A stretch of 64,000 nucleotides of DNA from Edaphochlamys debaryana (Eukaryota > Chlorophyta > Chlorophyceae > Chlamydomonadales). The translations under genes and the position numbers were made by a program. The stretch is taken from the NCBI GenBank assembly GCA_016858145.1, contig JAEHOE010000001.1, positions 744,001-808,000 on the forward strand, in the 5' to 3' direction. Positions 44,843-55,511 of the stretch are shown piece by piece (position 1 is the stretch's first letter; every line of letters starts with the position of its first letter). The notes under the pieces are model-generated. The model saw only the letters and a list, made by a program, of their open reading frames with translations. It was not told the origin of the DNA and made no database searches.

Positions 44843-47800
44843 TCACGCCCGCTCCCCCGCCCTGCCCGCCAGCTTGCGGTCCATGGCCATGAAGGACGCC
44901 AGCAGCAGCAGGAGCAGGTTGGGCCGAGCAGCGACCACGTCCTCCCACACCAGGAAGATGACGCAGCCCAGCTTGCGCGCGCAACTCAGCAGATACCTGG
45001 GCGGGAGGAAGGCGGTAGGGGAGGGGTGCGGTGCATCAGGGAGGCGCGGCAAGTAAGAGAGGGCGTGCCACGCCGGGCTGCTTCCCCACGCATGCCATAC
45101 CTTCTTCCGCCGGCTTTTCACCACCCAACGACCCCCCCTCGCTACACAAATCCCCCAACCCGCCGCCCTCGACCCGCACGCGCAACCCCACCCCCTGTCC
45201 CAACCCACTTGGCGTTGCTCTCCCGCTCCTCGGGCGTGCGGCCGCTGAGCACGTGCCGCGCCGCAACCGCCCGCGGGCTGATGGCCGCCAGCAGCTGCAG
45301 CAAGATGCGGCCCTCGCCCAGCCGCGCGTCGGAGAAGCTCGACAGAGGCACGAACGCACCCGCCCCCGCCGCCGCACCCACGCCTGCACCCGTGCCGGCC
45401 CCAGCACCCTCCGCTGGGATTGCGTCTGCGCCTGTGCTGGTGGCGGCTGCCGCCGCCGCCGCCTCCTGCCTGGCCGCCTCCGCCAGCTTGGCGTTGGCCC
45501 ACGCCAGGACCGCCTTCTCGACCTCCACGGCGGCGGGGCGGTGGTGCACGTGCTGGCTGGGCCCGTGCGGGCCTGCGTGGGCCTGGGCCCCGTGGCCGTG
45601 GCGGAAGGAGCCGCTGGGCGATAGGGGGCCCGCGGGCGGGTGTGCGGCTGCTGGGCCCGGCTGGGCCTGGGGCGCCACCAGGCCCAGCACCAGGCCCGTG
45701 TGGTGGCGCATGAGCTGGAACACGAGGGACAGGGTGGCGCGGCGCTCGCCCTGACGGAAAGAGAGGGGCGCGGGACAAAAGAACGGGAGGCGTTGAGAGG
45801 AAGGTGGTGGTTAACGAAGGCTGGGGCAGTGCACGATGCAGCAGGCGTAGGTCGTGGGCGTAGGGCCTGCGTCCGTCTGGTCCGCTAGCCCGCTGCTCGC
45901 CACCCACCAGCGCCAGGTCCAGCCCCCCGATGTTGACCAGCGGCAGTGCCAGGCGCCCGGTGCACAGCCCGATGACCTGGTTGCAGTTCTGAACCGACAG
46001 GATCTTGCGCAGCTGGGGGGGCCGGATGGCGGGGCCGAGAGGGGAGGCGGCGGGGGTCAGGGGGGAGGAGGCAGCGGGGAGAGGGGGCTGCGCGGGAGCT
46101 CGGACGCGCGCAAACCATGGCGATCAAAACCATGGGGGAGGCGTGCCCTGCGTCCTCTGCTCCCTTTCCCGCCATCACACCACGCCTTGAGCTTCGAACT
46201 CCCTCGTCAGTCGTGACCACCCCTACCTTCTCCTTGAAGGGCGGGCGGAAGGTGTCGTGCCACGACACGCAGCCGGGTTCGATGGCGTCCAGGGCCTGAG
46301 GGCAAAGCCCCGGAGGGGCGCCGCGACATGGTGGGCCATACAGCGCAAGCCCGGCCCCCACCCACATAGGCCCCACTATCACCACCACCGCCACCGACGG
46401 CTGTCTCAGTTCACCCGGCGTTCCCACCACCCACCAGCAGCAGCGGCCAGCCTGTGGCCACCTCGGCTGCGAAGAGGCTGGTCACCCCTATGCGGGGGTC
46501 CAGGCTGTTGAGCCACAGCCGCAGGACGCGCTCCTCCTGCAGGGGTGTGCGTTTGGACAGCGTGGGGGCCAGGGCCGTGGGTGAGCATCCGCCAAACACG
46601 CTTGTGCTTCCCAAGTACCCATGCAACCTTCGTATCTTCCCTCGGAATGTGCCCGACTCAGACCCGCCTTGCCCGCCTCCCCGCCCCACCTGGTTGTCTC
46701 CGGTCAAGTCCTCGGCCTCGCCGCCCCACAGCTCCCCGACCCTGCCCCTCACGCCCACCGCACCACCGCCCCCGGCACCAGCCTGGCCAGCGCCGCGCCT
46801 GGCGCCCCCCGCCCCTCCCCCCCCGCCCATGCTCCGCTGCTGGCGCCTCAGCTCCCGCTGCTGGTGCTCCCGCATCACCAGCTGGTTGTGCTCCGACAGC
46901 ATGTCAACCGGGGCCTGGGCCTGGGCGAGCAGGGCGCTGCGCGTCGGGCGCAGCCCCGACCCGCCCCAGCCGCCGGCGCGGGGCGGCGGGGCCGGGGGGG
47001 CCGGGGATGCGGGCGGCGGCCCGGGCTTACTGGGCGGAGCGACTGCAGGAAGCTCAGGGGCGGGACTGGTGGAGGCGGTGGCCTCGGTGCTGTCGGCTTC
47101 GGCTGGGACAGGGGCTTCCGCGGAGAGAGCACTAGCGATTGCGCTCGCGTCAGCGGTGTGGCCTCCTTCGACGGTGGCGTCGCCGCCGCCGTCGCCGCTC
47201 AGCCGGTCACGGGGCGAGGAGCCGGCCGCGGTGCTGCCGCCGGGGCTCAGCTCGCCGTCAAGGCTGCGCGACCCCGCCTCGCCGCACCGCACTGCCTCCA
47301 GCCCGACCTCCACGGACGCTCTGCCCGAGTTGCCTCCCGAGCTGGGACCTCGGCTGCGGCCGCCGGGCGGCCGGGTAGCCAGCAGCAGGGCCCGGGCCAG
47401 TAGCGCTGAGCGCAGACCCGGGTGGCGGCAGCGCAGGTAGGCGGGCCGCAGCGGGGGCAGCGGCCAGGCGTCGCCGGCGGCCGCAGCCCCTGCGGACAGG
47501 GATGCGGAGAGGGATGCCGCCACGGCCTCCCAGCGAGACTCGTCCTCGCTGCCACCGGGTGCCTCTGCTGCTGGCGTTGCTTCTGCCGTGTCTTCTGCCA
47601 CCCCGTCCGGACTGGTGCCCGGGGTTGGTACCGGTGTCTGAGCAGCGTGTGCCAACACCGCTGCCAGCCGCTCCCAGGCCGCCAGGGTGAGGGCATCGCT
47701 GCTGGGGTCTGGGGTCCCAGCCGCAGGCTGAGTCCCGGCCTGCCCTGCCCCACGTCCCTCGGAGCTCAGCACTGCCTGCGCTGCGCCCTCGGCCGTCGCT

Positions 47801-49103
47801 TCCTGCGCTTGCTGCCCAAGGCCCTCCAGGGCCCAGCGCTCCAGCCCCGCGGCTGCGCGCCTGGCTGCCGCACTGCCCTGTGAACCAGCCGCCACGGTGG
47901 AATGAGCCGCTGGCGCAATCGCAAGCGCAGCAGCGGTCTGAGCGGAGCCGCGGGCCGGGCTAGGCGCGGCGCTGGGGACTGCAGAGCCCCCCGCGGCACG
48001 CGGAGTCGAAGGCCCCGCGTCAGCAGCAGAGGAGCCTGAGGGGCCGGGCCCTGGCCGCCCCTGACCGGTGGAGCCGTGTGGCTGGGTCGCCCCCGAAGCT
48101 GGGGCGTGTGCTGTGAACCAGTGCCGGTCCGCCGGTGGCAGGGCCTACGTGGGGCAATCGTGGGGGCGGTAGATAGGAAGGCTAGTCAAGCGGCAGGGCG
48201 CACACCCGGAACGCGGCCAAACATCTCCATCTGCAATCCCAACCCGAGCCATACCTGCTGTGCGGAGGTGCGAATGACCTCGAGTACGAAGTCCGTCACA
48301 GCCTCCGCCTGCGGAGGGGCATTCAGGATACCACAAACTTTGACCTTGGCTGCTGGTACAGCCGGTTCAAGACCCCAGCTTGTGTCTCTTGTGTGGACCA
48401 TACCTCGCACTGGACGAGGCGCTCCAGCTGTATGGACTGCACGTCACAGCCGTGGGCCAGCGCAGCAGAGGCAGCGAGCTGGACGTTCTCGAAAGCCTCC
48501 ACATCGTCCGCCTCGCCCGCCTCGCCGTTAACAGCGCGCTCATCCAAGGAGCCCGGGAGAGCCGAGCTTAAAAGCTTGCTGCAGGTCAGTGCAGGGAGCA
48601 AGGGGTGAAGCTGTGGCGACGGGGACGCCAAGCGGCCAGTCTAGAGCTCGGAGGGTGTGGGGCCCCGACACTATGCAACACCCCTCCACGCACCAGAGCA
48701 GAATGCCGCTCCTGCACAGAGCAGACAGCTCCGACAGCTCTCCCCGTGACAAGGTTAGGAGCACGAACTGTTGCTCCACCGTGAGTGCCGCCGCAGGGCT
48801 GTCGGCAGCGTGGTCGGTGCCGACGAGGTCATCGGCGTGGCGGCCGGTCCCCAGTGACCCCTCCTCCTGCTCTGACGGCCCTTGTCCCGCCTGCTCTCGT
48901 TCTTCAGGGACGGCCTCCGCGACTGCTTCAGCGGCAGCGCTGAGCTCCGACGTAGGCGGTCTGACGACTGGTCTGACGATTTCGGCCAGCTCAGTGCCCT
49001 CATGCTCTTTCGGCTCGGAATGCAGCTCGACCTCAACATGCTTCCCAGGCTTCTTCCGTCTCGCACCAGAGGGCGCGAAGAAGTAGTCGAGGAGCGATGT
49101 CAT
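44843..49103 (-). CDS. fimbrin/plastin, divergent N-terminal half
   Basis: Actin-bundling protein with calponin-homology (CH) domains. Nine exons, 49103-48694, 48578-48404, 48344-48255, 48144-46690, 46536-46435, 46295-46227, 46012-45908, 45750-45209, 44996-44843, 1033 aa. A CH1 core is clear: GILLCKLLSSALPGSLDERA, then a QLAASAALAHGCDV segment, as in plastins. CH3 begins EERVLRLWLNSLDP (711 onward), then GCVSWHDTFRPPFK, NCNQVIG and LPLVNIGGLDLAL. CH4 contains VLAWANAKLAEA and ARKLGCVIFLVWEDVV. The expected CH2 is reduced to a trace (a helix PGLRSALLARALLLA) inside a 485-codon exon of disordered Ala/Gly/Pro/Ser sequence, and CH4 has a similar insert of about 75 residues. The exon 3 acceptor (GCCAAG|GTC) is chosen by frame and is uncertain. 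Confidence 0.85.
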
Positions 49104-49959
49104 TAGCCGCAACGCCTAGGGTTCAACGTGGTGTCTATGCTGAGTCGTCATGATATGAGGGCACAGAACTTGGGCAGCCTGGGTCTGCGCCTTCGGTCCG
49201 GGGCTGGGACAGGAGATGCGGACCTGTCGTGGAGATGGGACCTGGCAGCAGGTAGGCCTGCCTTCGCTCACGCCGCCCGGACTTCGCGCTTCACGCCTTC
49301 ATACGTAGTGGGGGCTTATCAGCGGACTGTCACAACTCCTGGGGCCCAGATCTGCAGGCCCCGGGGGCCGGCCCCTGGGCTGATATAGACAGCGGGGCAG
49401 ACCCCTGGCCCCTACCCCGTCCGACACGGCCCTTGCCCACTTACCCCACCTCAGCGCCTCGCTGCTCTTCCCCGGTGCACGAACGCAGCACGTGCAGCTG
49501 ACCAGAGCTGACCCCTCCGCAGCGAAGGACGATGAATGCGCTCGAGCACATGGACTAGAGCAGAGACAAGGGGACGCAGCCTGCCTGAACCTTCAAGTTT
49601 CACGGCGCACATCCAAAAGCAGCAGCTCCAAGCATTCCTAGCTGCCCTATGCGCAGACACAAGCCAGCCTCCCGAGCAAACCGAGTTCTGTCCGGGCCAG
49701 CCCATCCGCCCCGTTGTGCCCTTCGTCAAAAGGCCCGGTCGTGAGGCATCCACAACTCCTCCCAGAACAAGCAATGATCCTCTGTGCACGCACTACAGGC
49801 GCGGAGAGAGGCTCGCCGACTTCGCCATGCATCGGGATTACGCCATCTCACGCCTCTTCACGTCCGCACCCACTTCCCATCCCCTCCACCCCCACGCCCC
49901 ACCCCCGCATGACCCCAGCCCCACCCCCGTCCGAGGCCGCCGCGCTCTACACCGCGCGC
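49104..49959. other. intergenic
   Basis: Promoter side of the fimbrin gene and 3' flank of U2A'. No exon or RNA gene supported. Confidence 0.4.
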
Positions 49960-52266
49960 TCAGCCCACCTCCATCCCCTCTGGCTTGTCCCCGTTCGCAC
50001 CGGCCGCCGCCTCCGCGCCCCCCTCCGCTCCGCCGTCCACCTCCATGGCGCTTGCTCGCCCCCCGGCCAGCTTAATCTCCGAGGGCAGGTGCCCCGTTTT
50101 AAGCGCCTCCTCCAGCCGCTGGATCTCCTCCAGGGTCTGTGCGTTGGCGATGGCTGCCTTAATGGCTACCATCTGGTCCTGTGTGGGCCCGGTGCTGGGG
50201 GCAGCCGCCGCCGCCTCGCCCTCGCCCTGGGCCCCGGCCCCTGCCTCTGCCGCCTCCGCGCTGCCTTCCCGCACGCCCGCCTGCTGCTGCGCCGCCGCCA
50301 GGTCCTCGTCCGGCTCAAAGGTTTTGGAGGCGTGCGAGGCCTGCGCCTCCTCCGAGGAGAAGGCCGCCTTGGCAGCGTCGCGCTCCTGAGGACGGGGCGG
50401 GGGGATGCGGGGGGTGGGTTTTGTGGTAGCAGAGCGGAAATGCGTGTGCCATAGCTTTGCTGCCGATGGGAGTGGTTCAGCCAGTCACAGCCCTCCCAGA
50501 CTGCGCTTGCCCAGCTCGAGCTCGGGGGCACGCTGGGGTCCAGTGCGCCAGCCACAGCCGCTTGCGCGTGCGCAGACGTTTGCGGGAGATGATCAAGCTG
50601 CCGGCCTGCCCACGTAGCTGAAGGACGTCGGCTGCAACCTGCCGGGCCCTCATCCCTTGGCGTTTCCGCTGATGCCCCTCAGCAGTTCCTGGCATGGTGG
50701 GGCTCAAACACCATCCGAGCATGAGCGCAGGCGCCATTCACGCACTGCAGCATCCGGCACAGCCCCGCTCGAGAGCGCCGGGGGCGCCGCATCCGCTGTA
50801 CCAGCTGGGGCAAAGACGGCTAGGGACCCTTTGGTGAGCCACCCAACGCTCATCCCATCCAGCCGGTCGCAGCCCCGACGCCAGCCCCACCTTTTGCTTG
50901 ACCTTCTTGAAGTCGAGGATTTTCAACCGCGGGAGCTTGCTGACCACGTACAGCCTGCAGGGCAGGAGAGCGTGCGGCGCGGTCAGCCGTGATGGGCCCT
51001 GCGCAGGGATCGCGACTCGGCAAGCCGGCAGCACGCCCAGGCTTTAGCCCCACGAGCACCCTCGTGCAGCTCAGCGCATGGGGCTCGTTCCGGCCCCGCA
51101 ACTGCTCAGCGATAACGGTGAAGCGTACATCAGCTGCGCTGGTGAGCCCAGCTGCTGCCACGGTCTCTTCACAGGCTACCGTGCAACAGAAGCCAGCCTG
51201 GCAAAGCCCATGCACGAAGTCCTCTTCCCGCCGTCGCTTTGTCCAGCACGCGGCCACACGCACCGGTAGTTGGGTTTCGTCACCACCGGGTTGCCGTGCA
51301 GGGACAGGTGCTCCAGCTTTTTGAGCGTGGCGAGCGGGTCGATGTCCTGCGCGGACGGCGCCGGAAGGCGTGAGCAGGGCCCAGCGCGCACCACGGCACG
51401 GGTCCCGGGCGCCCTCAGGGGGTCCCGTTTACTGCCCGTGACGCTCCGGGCCAGTCAGGACCCAGGGCGACGCCCAGATCTCCGCCCGACTGCTGGATAT
51501 GGATGCCCTTGCTCGCGGCAGTCGGCACAAGGAGCGGTCGGCAGGCCGCTTGCCTGGGGTGACCACTTGCGTCAACGCAACCCGACCCCTGCAGGCCCAG
51601 CCCCTGGCCGCTTGCCTGGAGGTTGCTGATCCGGTTGTTTGTCAGGATCAGGGTGTCCAGGTTGGGGATGTGCTCTGCATGACGCCAGAGCGCAGCAGTC
51701 AGCACACTCGGTCAGCACACGCTCCACCCTCCCCCACCCGAGCGGCACCAGGCCCTGGACTGACCATCTAGCCCCCGCGCGATCCGCCCCACGCGGTTGT
51801 TGTTCAGTATGAGCTGCTTTAACCGGAGCAGCTTGGGGAAGCCGTCCAGCCGCACGATGGCGTTGTCCGAGAGGTCGATGCTATCAAATTGGTTCTGCGA
51901 GCCAGTCAAGCACAGCGAGTGTTGGCAACCCCGCATGCATGCTAAAGCGGGCAAACCCATGGCCCACTCGAAGCGTCAAACCTGGCAGAAAGCCGCCGGG
52001 TACCCGCGCAGCGCCTCGGCTGCCCAGTCCTCACCTGCGTTGCTCCGAGGTTCTCTATCGCGGCGATTTTGTTGCCTACAGAAAGAACAGAAGCTCGCGT
52101 GAGCCTTGTCCCGCTGGCGGCATGTGATCTTGCGTCGCATACCCCGTAGGTCAATCTCGTATTGTTTCAGGCAGCTCATGTACTGTGGGCTACGTGAGAT
52201 GAGCTCCGCGGTGAGTCGGCCCGGCAGTCTGGGGCCAGCGGGCGGCACCGGGCGTGCCTCCGCCAT
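49960..52266 (-). CDS. SNRPA1: U2 snRNP protein A' (U2A')
   Basis: Leucine-rich-repeat partner of U2B'' that binds U2 snRNA stem-loop IV in the spliceosome. Seven exons, 52266-52143, 52075-52035, 51894-51765, 51674-51616, 51346-51264, 50954-50891, 50385-49960, 308 aa. The LRRs run in the family order: YEIDLRGNKIAAIENLGAT, FDSIDLSDNAIVRLDGFP, LKQLILNNNRVGRIARGL, LDTLILTNNRISNLQ, LEHLSLHGNPVVTKPNYRLY. The C-cap LKILDFKKVKQKER follows. The C-terminal 140 residues are Ala/Glu/Gly-rich with a helix (EEIQRLEEALKTGHLP) near the end, as in other U2A' proteins. The intron after 51616 has a GC donor (CCAG|GCAAGC). The start is the first ATG upstream of the first LRR that gives the usual N-terminal length. 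Confidence 0.95.
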
Positions 52267-52593
52267 TTCTGCCGCTCTGTTGGCCCAAGCTTGCTCGTGT
52301 GGGTTCACGGGATGCAGGTGAAAGCTATGGAGTGGGAGGGGTGGAGGCAGCTGTTGGGGAATGACACGAAGGCACCTCTCGCCGGGCGCAAGTCCAGTCT
52401 GCATGCGACACGCATCGCGGGCTATCCCCCGAGCACGATAAGTATACCCCCCCTTCGCCCCCGCCCCCCATAACCCATCAAACCTTGCGTTCGCAGCGTA
52501 TCGCCGCAACACCAGCACTCCGAGCCCGTGCACAGACTCGTCCCTACCAGCACACGCAGTGACCCGCGGGGCCCTGTCAGGGAGCCGTCAAGG
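52267..52593. promoter_or_regulatory. shared upstream region of U2A' and serpin 1
   Basis: 327 bp between divergent start codons. A bidirectional promoter is inferred from position only, with no named element seen. Confidence 0.4.
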
Positions 52594-54877
52594 ATGTCTC
52601 CGGGCGGGCCACTCACAGCCGCGCTCGTCGCCTCCTCTTATCGGCTGTTCCTGGAGGCTCTGCCGCTCGTCGCAAACGCGCAGGGCGCCTTCTTGTCGCC
52701 CGTCTCCATCCTCTTCGCCCTGGCCCTCGCGCTCAACGGCGCGGGTGAGGGGCCGCGCAGGCGTCGTCCGGCGCAAGGGAGGGCTGGAGTGGTCCTCAGC
52801 TGGGTCCGAGCGCGGGGGCCCGGCTCGAAGAACACTGAGCTGACCCCTAGGGTCCCGAGTGCCCTAGCTCGTCGGTGCTCGCTTCGGACAACGGAGGTGG
52901 CGGGGGGCGGAGGCTCGGCACCCGCCACGCACCTGGTCACACTGACCGGGCCCCCGCCGGGCCCGAGATTGCGCCAGCGGCACCGGCCGGCAGGCGCCAA
53001 GCAGCTGCAGCGCATATGACTTCTGTGGTGTTGCTGTTGGCATAGCACCTTCCTCGTGGGAAGCCCCCACTGCGCTCGGAGCCCCTGGCCCCCGACCGAG
53101 GCCCCTCCCCTCCCCGCGGCCTGCAGGCCCCTCCAGCCCCACGCACGCTGAGCTGCTGGGGGTGATCTCCGGCGCGCAGCCCGCCCCTTCCGAGGCCTCC
53201 CTCAACTCCGAGCTGGGCCGGGCCATGACGCTGCTGAGCGCCCCGGGCGGGGAGGACGCGTCCTTCATGCTGGTGGCCAACAGCCTGTGGACCAACCGGG
53301 GCACGCAGCTCAAGGCCGAGTACGTGGAGCAGATGAAGACCATCTTCCAGGCCACCGCCGGGCCCGGGGGGGCCGCGGACGTCAACGCCTGGGTGTCCCA
53401 GGCCACCCGGGGCATGATCACGCAGCTGCTGCAGAGCGACGAGTGAGGGGGGAGGCCGGGAGGGGAGGGGCGAGTGGGGGCAGGAAGGGGGAAGGAGCAG
53501 GGGCTGGCTCCGGTGCTCTGACGTGCCTGCACCATGCGTCAAGTCCGCGAACCTCGCGCCTGCCCCACACCCCCAGCTTCGACGCCGTCCTGGCCAACGC
53601 CATCTACTTCAAGGGCCTGTGGTCCCATGCCTTCGAGAAGGAGTGAGTGCTCACCTCGTCTATCTGTCTGACCTTTGCATCACACCCAGCCTGAAGTGCC
53701 CCCGCTCTTCCTCCTTCCGCATTCCCTAGCTGTGCGACCCTGGGACACTTTCTTGCTTTAATCCCGACCCCTCCGCTCTATGCTTTCTGCCATGCTCGCT
53801 GGCCCCAGACTCACGAGCGAGCGGGACTTCAAGACGGGGGCCGGTGCCACCAAGGCGGTGCCCATGATGCACAGGGAGTTCGAGGGGCCCGACCGCGTGC
53901 CCCTGGCGCGCAAGCAGGGCGTGTACGAGGCTGTAGAGCTGCCGTACAAGGGTGACACATTCACCGCCATCGCCCTGCTGCCGGCGGAGGGCGTGGAGGT
54001 GGCGGTGGCGCTCAAGGACTTCGCGGCCGCCCCCGAGGTAGGTGCCGTGCTGCGCTTGTTGTCATCACATGGTCAAGGGCACCATGGGGTGGGCCCCAGG
54101 GTCCCGGGGTGGGTCCTCCAAGGCACTTGGTTTGCGTAAGGTCTGGGGCGGACTGCTATCCCCATACCACCGTCCGCCTGCACCCTCTTCCTTTCAGACC
54201 TTCCAGCTGGCCTCACGGACCAAGATCATCCTCCCCAAGTTCAAGGTGAGACAACTGGGCTATGCCATGTGTACGAGCTCTGGCCCCATCTGGTTACGCA
54301 CCTTCACCGACCTTGCCCACAGGTGTCCTCGCAAATGTCGCTGACGCCCGTGCTCCGGCACCTGGGCGTCAAGTCGGCCTTCGGCGGCTCGGCGGACTTC
54401 AGCCGCCTGTCGGCCTCCGGGCTGCACATCAGCGACGTGGTGCACAAGGTGGGGCGGGGCGGGGGAAGGGCGCTGCAGCACTGGAAGCCGGGAGCGGTGG
54501 GCAATTTGCCGTTACAAGCCACACTCTAGACATAGGCACGTCAGCTGCTTGCTTGTCCTCTGCCTGTCCTCCCCCGGTGACCGCAGGCGGTGGTGGAGGT
54601 GGACGAGGAGGGCACCGTGGCGGCGGCGGCCACAGGCGTCATCATGCTGACGTGAGTCTTGCATGCTCGCGGGCGGGCGTGGGGCTATCACCAGCCTGTG
54701 TTGGAAAGACGCCCGCTCGAGAGACTGGCGCCCTGCCCGGCTGTCATGTACAGGTCGCTTGAGATTCCTTCGCCACCCTTCGAGCTTGTGTTCGACCGGC
54801 CCTTCGCCTTCATCATCCACCACAAGCCCACCGGCCTGCCCGCCTTCGTGGGGGTGGTCAGCGACCCCAGCGAGTGA
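52594..54877 (+). CDS. serpin 1
   Basis: Serine/cysteine-protease inhibitor fold. Eight exons, 52594-52744, 53127-53442, 53577-53642, 53809-54037, 54198-54245, 54323-54448, 54587-54651, 54754-54877, 374 aa, the normal serpin length. Landmarks: FLSPVSILFALALALNGAG (helix B), FMLVANSLWTN, FDAVLANAIYFKGLW, ALLPAEGVEV, HISDVVHKAVVEVDEEGT and FDRPFAFIIHHKPTG. The hinge EEGTVAAAA (P17-P9) has the small residues needed for loop insertion, so inhibition is plausible. The loop continues TGVIMLTSLEIPSP, which puts P1 near the Thr-Ser-Leu. No signal peptide, so a cytosolic/nuclear (clade-B-like) location is expected. The exon 2 and exon 3 donors overlap apparent TGA stops (GA|GTGAG), which only splicing removes. 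Confidence 0.93.
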
Positions 54878-55034
54878 GGGCCACATGTAGGGGGCTGAGG
54901 AGGCTTTCCATGTTCTGATGCAGTCATGCTGCAATTACCCAGGGAATCCGTGCGGGCGGACACAGGCGGTCCAACGGGTGATCCCAATTGTCCCATGAGA
55001 GATTGATGGACGGGACGGGAATTTGCTTTAGAAG

Positions 55035-55090
55035 TTACACGGTACTGCACGGTACTGCACGGCACGCATTGGCTCCAGACGAACATGTAA
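55035..55090. terminator. overlapping 3' signals of convergent serpins 1 and 2
   Basis: TGTAA on the plus strand at 55086-55090 (209 nt past the serpin 1 stop) and TGTAA on the minus strand at 55039-55035 (473 nt past the serpin 2 stop). TGTAA is the usual green-algal polyadenylation signal. Assignment is by position. Confidence 0.4.
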
Positions 55091-55511
55091 TTTGCCATCT
55101 TGAACACTCTCTACAACAGGCAACTCCCTCAGCAGGCCCTCAGGGCCTCCCTGCCCGGATCAGATAGCTCAGATCCTCGCCAAGTCAGTCTCATCGCCTC
55201 ACAGCTGTTTGTGAGGGCGTGTCGCCCCAGGGTCTCCCTACCTATCTCGTCGAGACCTATCCCAGCCACCACGCCCAGCAAGTTCTAGCCGCAGCAAACG
55301 GGCCCGGCGAAGGTCCAAAGGCTGCATACGCGCGCAGAATGGTTGCAAGCCAGCCGTGTCTTGCTTCCTGCACTCACCCCAGGTTCCTCGAGTATCTCAG
55401 TTCTCATGCGCGTCCTCTGCTGTCCTCAGTTTTCCCCCACCCGCATATGGCCCCCCTGCTGCCAGTGTCTTCTGCCGACGAGCCACATCCTAATATCCCT
55501 TGTGTCGGCCA

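Noticed and set aside
46621..47403. Long plus-strand ORFs opposite the big fimbrin exon
   Set aside because: Composition follows the antisense of a low-complexity exon. No domain or splice support.
53441..53646. Apparent premature stops (GAG TGA) after exons 2 and 3 of the serpins, suggesting pseudogenes
   Set aside because: They are GA|GTGAG splice donors. The same sites and phases occur in all three genes and splicing restores the full serpin fold.
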